NCBI RefSeq assembly: GCF_046115515.1
Contig: NZ_CP175953.1
Reading direction: 5' to 3' (one strand)
DNA from: Gracilimonas sp017641085
GTDB lineage: Bacteria > Bacteroidota > Rhodothermia > Balneolales > Balneolaceae
DNA: 64,000 nt
Each line of letters begins with the position of its first letter. Positions within the stretch are counted from its first letter, which is position 1. Below the pieces are notes generated by a model, which was not told where the DNA came from, searched no databases, and saw only the letters and a list, made by a program, of their open reading frames with translations. Shown here one piece after another: positions 40,483 through 48,147 of this stretch. The position numbers and the translations under genes are program-made.

Positions 40483-42450
40483 ATGGCCAAAACTAATAAC
40501 ATACGATTGCTCGCTGCCATCATGTTTGCCGATATTGTCGGTTATTCAAAAATGATGCAGGATAATGAGGCGAACGCAAAAGAGCTTAGAGACCGTCAGC
40601 GATCTGTAATCGAGAAGTCTTTACTGAAGTATCACGGGCAGGTGATGCAGTATTATGGGGATGGCACGCTCATCATGTTTGGCAGCGCCCTGGATGCCGT
40701 AAACTGCGCCAAAGAAATTCAGGAAGTACTTCGAAGCGAACCGACTGTGCCCCTTCGCATTGGCATTCATATCGGGGATGTGGTGTACGATGATGAAGGC
40801 ATTTATGGAGACGCTGTAAATGTAGCTGCTCGGGTTCAGGCGCTGGGAATTACAGGCTCGGTTATGATTTCCGGGAAGGTGTTTGATGAAGTCAAAAATC
40901 ACCCCGGTATTCGCGTAGAGGCTTTCGGTGAACATGAGCTTAAAAACATCTACATCCCTATAAGCATCTATGCCCTGGCCGATCGCGGCCTCGAAGTCCC
41001 CAAACAAAGCTACATCGAAGAGCTGACCGGAAGTTCTCAAAAGAGCATCGCTGTTTTACCCTTTACCAATTTCAGCTCCGAAGCAGACAACGAATATTTT
41101 AGTGACGGCATCACCGAGGAGATCATCAACACCCTCACAAAAGTAAAAGACCTGCGCGTTGCCTCCCGAACCTCTGTATTCGCCTACAAGAGCGTAACCA
41201 AAGACGTCCGCGATATTGGCAAAGAATTGAATGTAGCGACTCTTCTGGAGGGCAGTGTGCGCAAGGCCGGAAATCGAATCAGAGTTACCGCCCAGCTTAT
41301 CAATGCTGATGATGGCTTCCATATCTGGTCTGAAAACTTTGACGGGGAAATGAAGGATATTTTTTCGGTGCAGGACGAAATTGCTCTTAAAATCGTAACC
41401 CGATTGGAGGACAGTTTCACTGAACAGGAAAAAGATCGCCTTTATGAATCTTCCACACAGAATATTGATGCCTATAATTATTACTTACAGGGGCTTTTTT
41501 ACTGGAACAAACGGTCTCCCGAAGCTGTCAAAAAAGCCATTACCTACTTTGAGAAAGCCATCCGTGAATGCAATACCTACACCAACGCCTACTCCTATCT
41601 TGCAAATTGCTATACCTACCTCGGAACCATAGGACATATGCCGGGCGAAAAAGCGTTTACCAAGGCAGAAAAGAATGCGCTGAAGGCTATTGAGATTAAC
41701 AATTCCCGGGCCGACTCTTACATTGCCCTGGGTTTCGTGAACCTGTTTTTTAAGTGGGATTTTTACACAGCCGAATCCAACTTCCGGAAGGCCATAACCA
41801 TGGAGCCCAACAGCAGCGAAGCCCGGCAAGCTTTGTCATTTTATAACCGGATTGTCGGTCGGTTTGATAAGATGCTTCAACAAGCGGAAGCAGCTGCCAA
41901 AATTGACCCTCTTTCTCTACCGGCACTGCTCGAATTAGGCCGCTCCCATTGGGTGGTTGGCAATTATGAAAAAGCCCTGAACTCATTTAATGAGGCACTC
42001 GATTTAGATCCTCTTTTCCGTGCTGCGTTGGAAGGAAGGGCGTTGGTTTATATGAGCCAAAAGAAATATGACAAAGCCTTGCGGGCCGCCAAAAAGTACA
42101 TCGACCTCATCGATTCTAAGTACAAAGGAGGCTCTCAGCTTGCCTGTATTTACGCTTTGATGGGAGATAAAAAACGGACGGAAGAAAGTATCGAACTCAT
42201 CAAAAAAAGAGAAAAAGACCAGCCTAACCAAAACCTGACGCTGGATTATGCCATGGTATATGCCGCTCTTGGCGATAAAGACCGGGCCTTCAAGTACCTG
42301 AATAAGGCGTATAAACAAAAACTCGGCTCGCTCCTTTTAATACAAACACTGCCCGTCATAAAAAACCTGAAAGGCGATCCGCGGTTTGAAGATCTGGTTC
42401 ATAAGATCGGACTTCCTAAAGAATCAAAAGTGAGCCTCAACGCTCATTAA
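40483..42450 (+). CDS. Class III nucleotide cyclase with TolB-like and TPR domains
   Basis: 655 residues. Residues 8-170 form a class III cyclase homology domain. The metal aspartates are D17 (FADIVGYS) and D60 (YYGDGTL), and the transition-state residues N113 and R117 (GDAVNVAARVQ) are present, so it should be active. Residues ~190-325 form a TolB-N-like domain (IAVLPFTNFSSEADNEYFSDG). Residues ~330-645 form TPRs (about eight). No membrane helix is seen. Nucleotide specificity (cAMP, cGMP, or the cCMP/cUMP of Pycsar) cannot be decided by eye. The next gene, 45 bp downstream, encodes a Pycsar-effector-like membrane protein, so a signalling pair is plausible. Confidence 0.9.
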   Translation: MAKTNNIRLLAAIMFADIVGYSKMMQDNEANAKELRDRQRSVIEKSLLKYHGQVMQYYGDGTLIMFGSALDAVNCAKEIQEVLRSEPTVPLRIGIHIGDVVYDDEGIYGDAVNVAARVQALGITGSVMISGKVFDEVKNHPGIRVEAFGEHELKNIYIPISIYALADRGLEVPKQSYIEELTGSSQKSIAVLPFTNFSSEADNEYFSDGITEEIINTLTKVKDLRVASRTSVFAYKSVTKDVRDIGKELNVATLLEGSVRKAGNRIRVTAQLINADDGFHIWSENFDGEMKDIFSVQDEIALKIVTRLEDSFTEQEKDRLYESSTQNIDAYNYYLQGLFYWNKRSPEAVKKAITYFEKAIRECNTYTNAYSYLANCYTYLGTIGHMPGEKAFTKAEKNALKAIEINNSRADSYIALGFVNLFFKWDFYTAESNFRKAITMEPNSSEARQALSFYNRIVGRFDKMLQQAEAAAKIDPLSLPALLELGRSHWVVGNYEKALNSFNEALDLDPLFRAALEGRALVYMSQKKYDKALRAAKKYIDLIDSKYKGGSQLACIYALMGDKKRTEESIELIKKREKDQPNQNLTLDYAMVYAALGDKDRAFKYLNKAYKQKLGSLLLIQTLPVIKNLKGDPRFEDLVHKIGLPKESKVSLNAH

Positions 42451-42495
42451 TTCATTGCCTTTTCGTATCTTAGCGATTCACAACTCGGGAAAACC

Positions 42496-43095
42496 ATGTC
42501 AGACACACAACAAGAAAACCCTCAACCGGAAGAGGAAAAGAAAGATCTCGGCTCACGCAAGCGGGGTGTTTCAGATATGTTTCGGACTTCGTACCGCACT
42601 CACATTGAGCTGAGTGCCATTGCAGATAACAAGTCCAACATCATGATCAGCATCAACGGGATTATTATATCTATTATCCTTGCATCCATCTCCCCTAAAA
42701 TTGATTCAAACCCCTGGCTACTCATCCCGACTTCTATTTTACTGGTAACCTGTATGGTTGCCCTGGTGTATTCGGTTTTGGCAGCCCGCCCGAGGGTTAG
42801 CAAAGAAGAAGTATCGCTGGAAGATGTGCGTTCAAACCGGTCGAACATTCTGTTTTTCGGAAATTTTAATAAGCTGAACCGTGAAGATTATGTAACCGGC
42901 ATGGAAGAGCTGATGACGGACAGCGAACGTCTGTATGATACCATGGCCCGCGATTTATATGGATTGGGATCTGTTCTTTCTGAAAAATACCGGCTGATCA
43001 GGATTGCCTACAACGTATTTATGGTTGGGCTGGTGCTATCGGTAAGCAGCTTTATTTTGGTTTACCTGATAATTTCGGGAGGCTTCGGTTTTTAA
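42496..43095 (+). CDS. Pycsar-effector-like (DUF5706-type) membrane protein
   Basis: 199 residues with three predicted membrane segments, about 49-67, 76-96 and 170-193. The signature ELSAIADNKSNIMISINGII before the first helix resembles the conserved D-K-A/S block of the DUF5706/PycTM family, whose characterised members respond to cyclic pyrimidine nucleotides and disrupt the membrane during phage infection. A cytoplasmic loop of ~70 residues lies between helices 2 and 3. It is co-directional with the cyclase gene. Many family members also occur alone in Bacteroidota, so a defence role is only inferred. It converges with the next gene by 4 bp. Confidence 0.75.
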   Translation: MSDTQQENPQPEEEKKDLGSRKRGVSDMFRTSYRTHIELSAIADNKSNIMISINGIIISIILASISPKIDSNPWLLIPTSILLVTCMVALVYSVLAARPRVSKEEVSLEDVRSNRSNILFFGNFNKLNREDYVTGMEELMTDSERLYDTMARDLYGLGSVLSEKYRLIRIAYNVFMVGLVLSVSSFILVYLIISGGFGF

Positions 43096-43301
43096 CCTTC
43101 CTCTTCTCCATCGATGTTTTTGTATGCCTGAGTGATGCGCTGGTTCATCAGGCGACGGTAGTTTTTAAACTCATATTCACTCACCGTAAACTCAGAGCGA
43201 TACTCCCCGTCAAAACATTCTACTTTTAGTTTGTTGGGCTTGTCCGTCTCCGAGATAGTAACCTGAACATTTCCGAGCCTGTATGAATCTCTTTCTTCCA
43301 T
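43092..43301 (-). CDS. Small conserved-looking protein of unknown function
   Basis: 69 residues, rich in charged residues, with alternating strand-like segments (NVQVTISETDKPNKLKVECF) and a helical end. It is divergent from the thioredoxin-like gene and overlaps the end of the effector-like gene by 4 bp. No domain is recognised. Confidence 0.6.
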   Translation of the reverse strand: MEERDSYRLGNVQVTISETDKPNKLKVECFDGEYRSEFTVSEYEFKNYRRLMNQRITQAYKNIDGEEEG

Positions 43302-43432
43302 GAATTATTTTTTTCAGGAAGGTAAAAAAATCTGCTTTCAGCTGTTGAACTTTAACCGCTTTTAAATTGGTTTCATGCATAACAAATGCCTCAGATTTAC
43401 TATTTTTCATCTTTAACCAATTTATTTCGTTA

Positions 43433-43891
43433 ATGAAGAAGAAAGTTGCCATTACTATCGTGGTTTGTGCGTTCCTTGGGATTTTTATGTACAACTCCCT
43501 TTCCAAGGTTCAACCCAATGTAATAGAAAACGCCCCTGAATGGATTCCGATTAATGAAGCCCAGAAAGTAGCCGCATCTACCGATAAGCTTATTTTTGTG
43601 GATGTATATGAAATCGGCTGCAAATACTGCCGGGCAATGGACCGGGAAGTATTCCCGGACTCCACCGTGCGCCAGGTACTGGATGCCAACTACATCCCCG
43701 TTCGTATCGATGGGAACTCAACGGAACCTATTCAGTTCAACGGACAGGAAATCCCCTCCAAAGAATTCGCCCAAAGCAAAGGGGCCTATGTATTTCCTAC
43801 TTCCCTGATCCTGGACACACAGGGAAACGTTATCAAGAAAAAAACAGGTTATATGGGCGTAGATGAATTCCGACAGTTCTTATACCAATAA
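43433..43891 (+). CDS. Thioredoxin-fold protein, periplasmic, membrane-anchored
   Basis: 152 residues from the ATG at 43433 (a TTG/other start at 43367 would put a poor leader before it). An N-terminal signal-anchor (KVAITIVVCAFLGIFMY) precedes a thioredoxin domain with the redox motif CKYC in EIGCKYCRAMDREVF and the cis-proline block YVFPTSLIL. It resembles DUF255/DsbD-gamma-type reductases that keep periplasmic cysteines reduced. It starts a short run with the sugar-dehydrogenase-like lipoprotein 23 bp downstream. Confidence 0.88.
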   Translation: MKKKVAITIVVCAFLGIFMYNSLSKVQPNVIENAPEWIPINEAQKVAASTDKLIFVDVYEIGCKYCRAMDREVFPDSTVRQVLDANYIPVRIDGNSTEPIQFNGQEIPSKEFAQSKGAYVFPTSLILDTQGNVIKKKTGYMGVDEFRQFLYQ

Positions 43892-43914
43892 TCAGGATTA
43901 ACCAAAGACTTATT

Positions 43915-45060
43915 ATGATTTTCAAAAAACTGACCCAACACTTACTGCCTGTTGTTGCGCTGCTTGTATTTTCTACCGGGTGCAACAGCCAAACCAACGA
44001 CACCAAGACCCCTCCGGCCTCTGACCTTAGCGTTGAGGCCCAATTAGTTGTAGAAGGAATCCGTATTGGCTGGGGAATTGGCTTTCTCCCCAATGGAGAT
44101 ATGCTGGTAACCGAGAAAGGCGGAACCCTGTACCATATCAGTGACGGTGAAATTGTTGCTGAAATTACCGAAGGCATTCCTTCTGATCTTGATGTGAACG
44201 GACAGGGAGGTTTCCTTGATGTAGAAACCCATCCGGATTACGAAGAAAACGGCTGGATTTACTTTTCCTATGCTTCCAGCCAAGGAGAAGGCTCAGGCAG
44301 TAACACAAAAATTATACGCGCCAAACTGGATGGAAACAGCCTGACTTCCATTGAAGAAATTTATAAAGGAACGCCCAACTCCCGCCGCGGACAGCATTAC
44401 GGAAGCCGCATTGTTTTTGACGATAATGGATATCTGTTTTTCTCCATCGGAGATCGCGGAAATCGTGATGTTAATCCCCAGGACATCAATCGTGACGGCG
44501 GTAAGATTTATCGGTTGAATGCCGATGGCTCTGTTCCGGCTGACAATCCTTTTGTAGGCAAAGACGGACTTGATGCCATGTACACCTATGGCCACAGAAA
44601 TCCCCAGGGAATGGCTGTTCATCCTGAAAGCGGACTGGTTTGGTCGCACGAACACGGCCCGCGTGGTGGGGATGAAGTCAACATCATTGAACCGGGTAAT
44701 AACTACGGATGGCCGGTTATCAGTTATGGTATTAATTACGATGGAACCGAGTTTGCCGAAGACACCGCCCGCGAAGGCATGGAGCAGCCCATCACTTATT
44801 GGGATCCATCAATTGCACCATCCGGAATGGCATTCATCACCAGTGATAAATATCCGGGCTGGGAAGGAGATCTTCTGGTAGGTTCTTTGAAATTCGCCTA
44901 TATCGCCCACTTAGATTTGAATGGCGATGAAGTTGTAGGTGAACAAAAACTGGTAGAAGGTGCCGGAAGAATCCGCGCCGTTGAGCAAGGTCCTGACGGC
45001 TACATTTATTTTTCTGCGGAAGGAGATGGAATTTACCGGTTAGTCCCCACTGAAGACTAA
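43915..45060 (+). CDS. PQQ-dependent soluble aldose-sugar-dehydrogenase-like lipoprotein
   Basis: 381 residues with a type II signal peptide; the lipobox is STGC with cysteine 23. The body is a six-bladed beta-propeller of the GDH-B/sorbosone dehydrogenase family, with the blade signatures GWGIGFLPNGDMLVTE, QGGFLDVETHPDY, YTYGHRNPQGMAV and SHEHGPRGGDEVN. These are the usual PQQ- and calcium-site neighbours. It would oxidise aldoses in the periplasm using PQQ, which many Bacteroidota obtain from outside. No pqq genes are in the window. A terminator follows 26 bp after the stop. Confidence 0.92.
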   Translation: MIFKKLTQHLLPVVALLVFSTGCNSQTNDTKTPPASDLSVEAQLVVEGIRIGWGIGFLPNGDMLVTEKGGTLYHISDGEIVAEITEGIPSDLDVNGQGGFLDVETHPDYEENGWIYFSYASSQGEGSGSNTKIIRAKLDGNSLTSIEEIYKGTPNSRRGQHYGSRIVFDDNGYLFFSIGDRGNRDVNPQDINRDGGKIYRLNADGSVPADNPFVGKDGLDAMYTYGHRNPQGMAVHPESGLVWSHEHGPRGGDEVNIIEPGNNYGWPVISYGINYDGTEFAEDTAREGMEQPITYWDPSIAPSGMAFITSDKYPGWEGDLLVGSLKFAYIAHLDLNGDEVVGEQKLVEGAGRIRAVEQGPDGYIYFSAEGDGIYRLVPTED

Positions 45061-45085
45061 ACACTTCTTCTTATATTTTTTTCTG

Positions 45086-45115
45086 AAAGCCTGATTGTTT
45101 GGTCAGGCTTTTTTT
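45086..45115 (+). terminator. Intrinsic terminator after the sugar dehydrogenase-like gene
   Basis: AAAGCCTGA, an 8-base loop, TCAGGCTTT, then a T-tract. Perfect 9-bp stem on the plus strand. Confidence 0.9.
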
Positions 45116-45121
45116 ATTGGC

Positions 45122-45175
45122 CACCCATTTCTCATTTGCGATAAAATTTTTTGTAAGGAATGGGTGATTTATCGC
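45122..45175. repeat. Two interleaved perfect 8-bp inverted repeats upstream of comEC
   Basis: CACCCATT at 45122-45129 pairs with AATGGGTG at 45159-45166, and GCGATAAA at 45138-45145 pairs with TTTATCGC at 45168-45175. The pairs interleave, so only one can form fully as a simple hairpin at a time. They end 10 bases before the comEC start codon. Confidence 0.6.
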
Positions 45176-45185
45176 TCTTACTTAC

Positions 45186-47588
45186 ATGGGAGCCCGTACA
45201 ACATACCAATTCCCCTTTAGCCGCTATCCGGCCGTCAGAATTGTTCTGCTGATCATTGTCGGCATTCTGCTTCATGAGTACTATAAGCCTGCTCTGCACT
45301 TCTCCCTCATTCTATTTACCCTGCTTTGTCTGATTTTTGGCTGGGTTGAGTGGAAGGTTCAGCAGTCCTCAATCTCTGCTTTTCCAAAATTGGGGATCTC
45401 ACTTTTTCTCTTGTTAATCGTCTCATTCGGGATATTCAGAAATACTCTTCATTCCGCACAAGAAACTCCGCTGATTATTAAACTGATTCAAGTTTCTGAT
45501 TGGGAGCCGGTCTATGTAACCGGATCGATCACCTCTATTTCAACAACCTCCTCAGGTAAAGAACGCTGGGATGTTGCCATTTCTGAAACAAAAATAAACC
45601 ACCTGAATTCTGATCTGAACTATAAAGCACGGATATTGGCAGACGAAGCGGCGCGAGCAGCTAAATTGGGAGATAAGGTGAGCTTTTCAGGAACTATAAT
45701 CCCCATTTCCGAAAAGCGTAATCCACTCGGCTTTGACTACAAAGCATACCTCCATGCACAAAGCATTTCTGCTCAATTCAAGCTCGACAGCCTTCACCAG
45801 GTACAACCAAACAGCAACCCGGCTGAATGGGTGTGGTGGAGAGAATGTGCCTTAGAACTTGTCGACAAAAACTTTGACACTCAAACCTCCCCGATAGCCA
45901 AGGCCTTACTGGTTGGATACAAGCAAGAATTAGATAGCGAATCAAAAACAGCTTTCGCCCGCGCCGGACTCTCTCACATTATGGCGGTTTCGGGTTTACA
46001 CGTTGGGTTTATCATTGCTCCCTTCTGGATCATCATTCCCTATTTCTGGACCAAAAAGCATGGAAGCAAAATCGGGTTACTTCTTTTGATCCTGATCCTA
46101 TTCAGTTATGCGGGCATCACCGGGTTTTCTCCATCTGTGATGAGAGCATCTGTAATGGCCGGTTTTCTGACCTACGGTAAACTTTTCCATAAGATTAACG
46201 ACTCCATTAACCTCACGGCAGCGGCCGCTCTTGTTCTCTTAATTATCAACCCATCGCAGCTATTTGATATCGGGTTTCAGCTTTCCTTTTCGGCAGTACT
46301 GATTATACTGCTCATTCTGCCGGTCATCCAAAACCTACTGCCGTATTGGGTTCGGGTTCGGTGGTACAGCAAACCCCTGATGGTCGTCATTGTTTCACTG
46401 GTGGTTCAATTTGGGTTATATCCCTTACAGGTATATTACTTTGGGGAAATTTCTTTAGTAAGTCCTATTGCCAATGCCCTGTTCGTCCCCTTTCTTGGAA
46501 TTGTGGTTCCGCTGTCTCTTGTCGCTCTGTTTATCACCGCCATTATTCCTGCTGCCGGATTTATCCTCAATTATCCTTCTTATATTTTTCTTGGGTGGAT
46601 GAGCGACTTTGTGAATATGGCCGCAGAGTGGGACTGGGCCTGGACCACCGCTTCCCTAAACAATAACCTGATTTTCATCCTATGGCTTTTTCTGATATTA
46701 GGAATCGCCGCCTGGCACACCTCTGCTTTACGGTGGAAATTAACGACTTTTTTTCTGGCTACAGCTTGCCTGATGGCATCACTTAATGCAATCGAGAGGT
46801 TAAAGCCGGCCACACTGAGCGTCACTTTCTTTGATGTTGGTCAGGGTGATGCCGCCCTCCTCCACACTCCGAACGATAAATACATTCTGATTGATGCCGG
46901 AGTTTGGTCCCTGGGGTACAATAGTGGAAAGTCCGTTATCATCCCGCATCTTAAATCAGCCGGAATCAAAAAGCTGGATGCCGTTGTTCTCAGTCATCCC
47001 CATGCCGATCATATCGGAGGCATTCTTGAGCTGATGAACTCTATCCCCATCGATGTAATTTATAATTCCGGTTATGAATATGATTCCAACCTATATCAAA
47101 CCTACCTGAAATCAGCCACCGAAAAATCTATTCCTGTACAGTCATTGGTATCCGGAGATACACTCGCGCTGGATCCATCCATGCTGTTTCTCGTACTTGG
47201 CCCGGATGGTAACATCTATAACTCTGACCCGAACGAACATTCCATTGTACTGAATGTGATATATGGGGAGTCGGAGTTTCTATTTACCGGCGATGCGGGC
47301 GAAGACCAGGAAGAACGCCTGGTGCATGCTTACAATCACTTATTGGATACTGATCTTCTGAAAGTAGGTCACCACGGAAGCCGGACCAGTTCGGGTTCAG
47401 CCTTCCTGAGTTCTGTGACTCCCGAAATTGCTGTGGTGTCACTGGCTGAACGAAACCGGTTCCGGCATCCACATCGCGAAGCCCTGAATCGACTCCATCG
47501 CACAGACGCCCAAATACTCTTTACCAGTCGGGAGAGAGCCATCATTTTTGAATCAGACGGCAAATCCATTCAACGCATCCACTGGTGA
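45186..47588 (+). CDS. comEC: ComEC/Rec2-type competence DNA channel protein
   Basis: 800 residues: two N-terminal membrane helices, a DUF4131-like OB domain (~60-200), the Competence helix bundle (~230-520, with the signature GLSHIMAVSGLHVGF, and SGLYPLQVYYFGEIS-like segments), and a C-terminal metallo-beta-lactamase domain (HPHADHIGGI, then DVGQGDA before it). ComEC forms the inner-membrane channel for single-stranded DNA during natural transformation, and the beta-lactamase domain may degrade the other strand. Other com genes are not in the window. The interleaved repeats upstream might regulate it. Confidence 0.95.
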   Translation: MGARTTYQFPFSRYPAVRIVLLIIVGILLHEYYKPALHFSLILFTLLCLIFGWVEWKVQQSSISAFPKLGISLFLLLIVSFGIFRNTLHSAQETPLIIKLIQVSDWEPVYVTGSITSISTTSSGKERWDVAISETKINHLNSDLNYKARILADEAARAAKLGDKVSFSGTIIPISEKRNPLGFDYKAYLHAQSISAQFKLDSLHQVQPNSNPAEWVWWRECALELVDKNFDTQTSPIAKALLVGYKQELDSESKTAFARAGLSHIMAVSGLHVGFIIAPFWIIIPYFWTKKHGSKIGLLLLILILFSYAGITGFSPSVMRASVMAGFLTYGKLFHKINDSINLTAAAALVLLIINPSQLFDIGFQLSFSAVLIILLILPVIQNLLPYWVRVRWYSKPLMVVIVSLVVQFGLYPLQVYYFGEISLVSPIANALFVPFLGIVVPLSLVALFITAIIPAAGFILNYPSYIFLGWMSDFVNMAAEWDWAWTTASLNNNLIFILWLFLILGIAAWHTSALRWKLTTFFLATACLMASLNAIERLKPATLSVTFFDVGQGDAALLHTPNDKYILIDAGVWSLGYNSGKSVIIPHLKSAGIKKLDAVVLSHPHADHIGGILELMNSIPIDVIYNSGYEYDSNLYQTYLKSATEKSIPVQSLVSGDTLALDPSMLFLVLGPDGNIYNSDPNEHSIVLNVIYGESEFLFTGDAGEDQEERLVHAYNHLLDTDLLKVGHHGSRTSSGSAFLSSVTPEIAVVSLAERNRFRHPHREALNRLHRTDAQILFTSRERAIIFESDGKSIQRIHW

Positions 47589-47602
47589 CTGTGATCGGTG
47601 AG

Positions 47603-47824
47603 ATAAATAGCCCCGTCCTTTAGGGCGGGTTAAAAAGGAGCGAACAAAAAAGCTTCGCCCCACAAGCAGAAATGAAAATTTTCTGGTATCCGAAGCTTTG
47701 ACTAAGTAGCCGACTAACGTGTATGTGCCCAACCCTGCGAAAACCATATCTTCCGCGTATTCTTATGATGCTTGGGTTTTGTGTTACTCTCAATGCCCCC
47801 GCCCTAAAGGACGGGGCTATTTAT
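47603..47824. repeat. 222-bp REP/MITE-like palindromic element
   Basis: Perfect 27-bp inverted arms at 47603-47629 and 47798-47824 (core CCCGTCCTTTAGGGCGGG), each of which is also a hairpin. An inner inverted repeat AAAGCTTCG at 47649-47657 and CGAAGCTTT at 47691-47699 lies inside. There is no ORF of note. The arms are of the kind seen at ends of IS200/IS605-derived elements and REP doublets, and short spurious frames such as RPKGRGYL are common in such repeats. The 341 bases between comEC and xseB otherwise contain nothing recognised. Confidence 0.7.
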
Positions 47825-47929
47825 TCATAATCATCACATCCAACACAGTAAACTGTGCCTTTTTCCTAAAAAACCGGTATCCTTCAGGGCTAAACTGTAT
47901 TCAAAAATCACCGTACCAAAAAAATCTTA

Positions 47930-48133
47930 ATGGCAGAAAAGGAACGACTCAGCTTTGAAGAGGCTTTAAAGAAATTGGAATCGATAGTGGAACAACTTGA
48001 AGACGAAGAGATTACACTGGAAGATTCCGTTAAGCTGTATGAAGAAGGCGTTCAACTATCTAAGTTTTGTACTGAAATCTTAGAGCAAGCTGAACTTCGT
48101 ATAGAACAAGTAAACGAAGCGAATACGCAGTAA
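47930..48133 (+). CDS. xseB: Exodeoxyribonuclease VII small subunit
   Basis: 67 residues with the XseB signature LSFEEALKKLESIVEQLE, then ITLEDSVKLYEEGVQLS. XseB forms the long coiled arm of exonuclease VII with XseA, degrading single-stranded DNA in repair. The xseA gene is not in the window. It is 14 bp upstream of dxs on the same strand, an arrangement common in bacteria. Confidence 0.95.
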   Translation: MAEKERLSFEEALKKLESIVEQLEDEEITLEDSVKLYEEGVQLSKFCTEILEQAELRIEQVNEANTQ

Positions 48134-48147
48134 ATTTTTATAAACCT

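Noticed and set aside
45122..45175. Classic H-type pseudoknot upstream of comEC
   Set aside because: The linker between the two 3' strands is one base, too short to span an 8-bp stem; reported instead as mutually exclusive inverted repeats.
47603..47958. Real genes in the repeat element (ORFs of 64 and 79 codons)
   Set aside because: They cross the inverted arms and contain the repeat-derived RPKGRGYL-type reading, which is a shadow of the palindrome.
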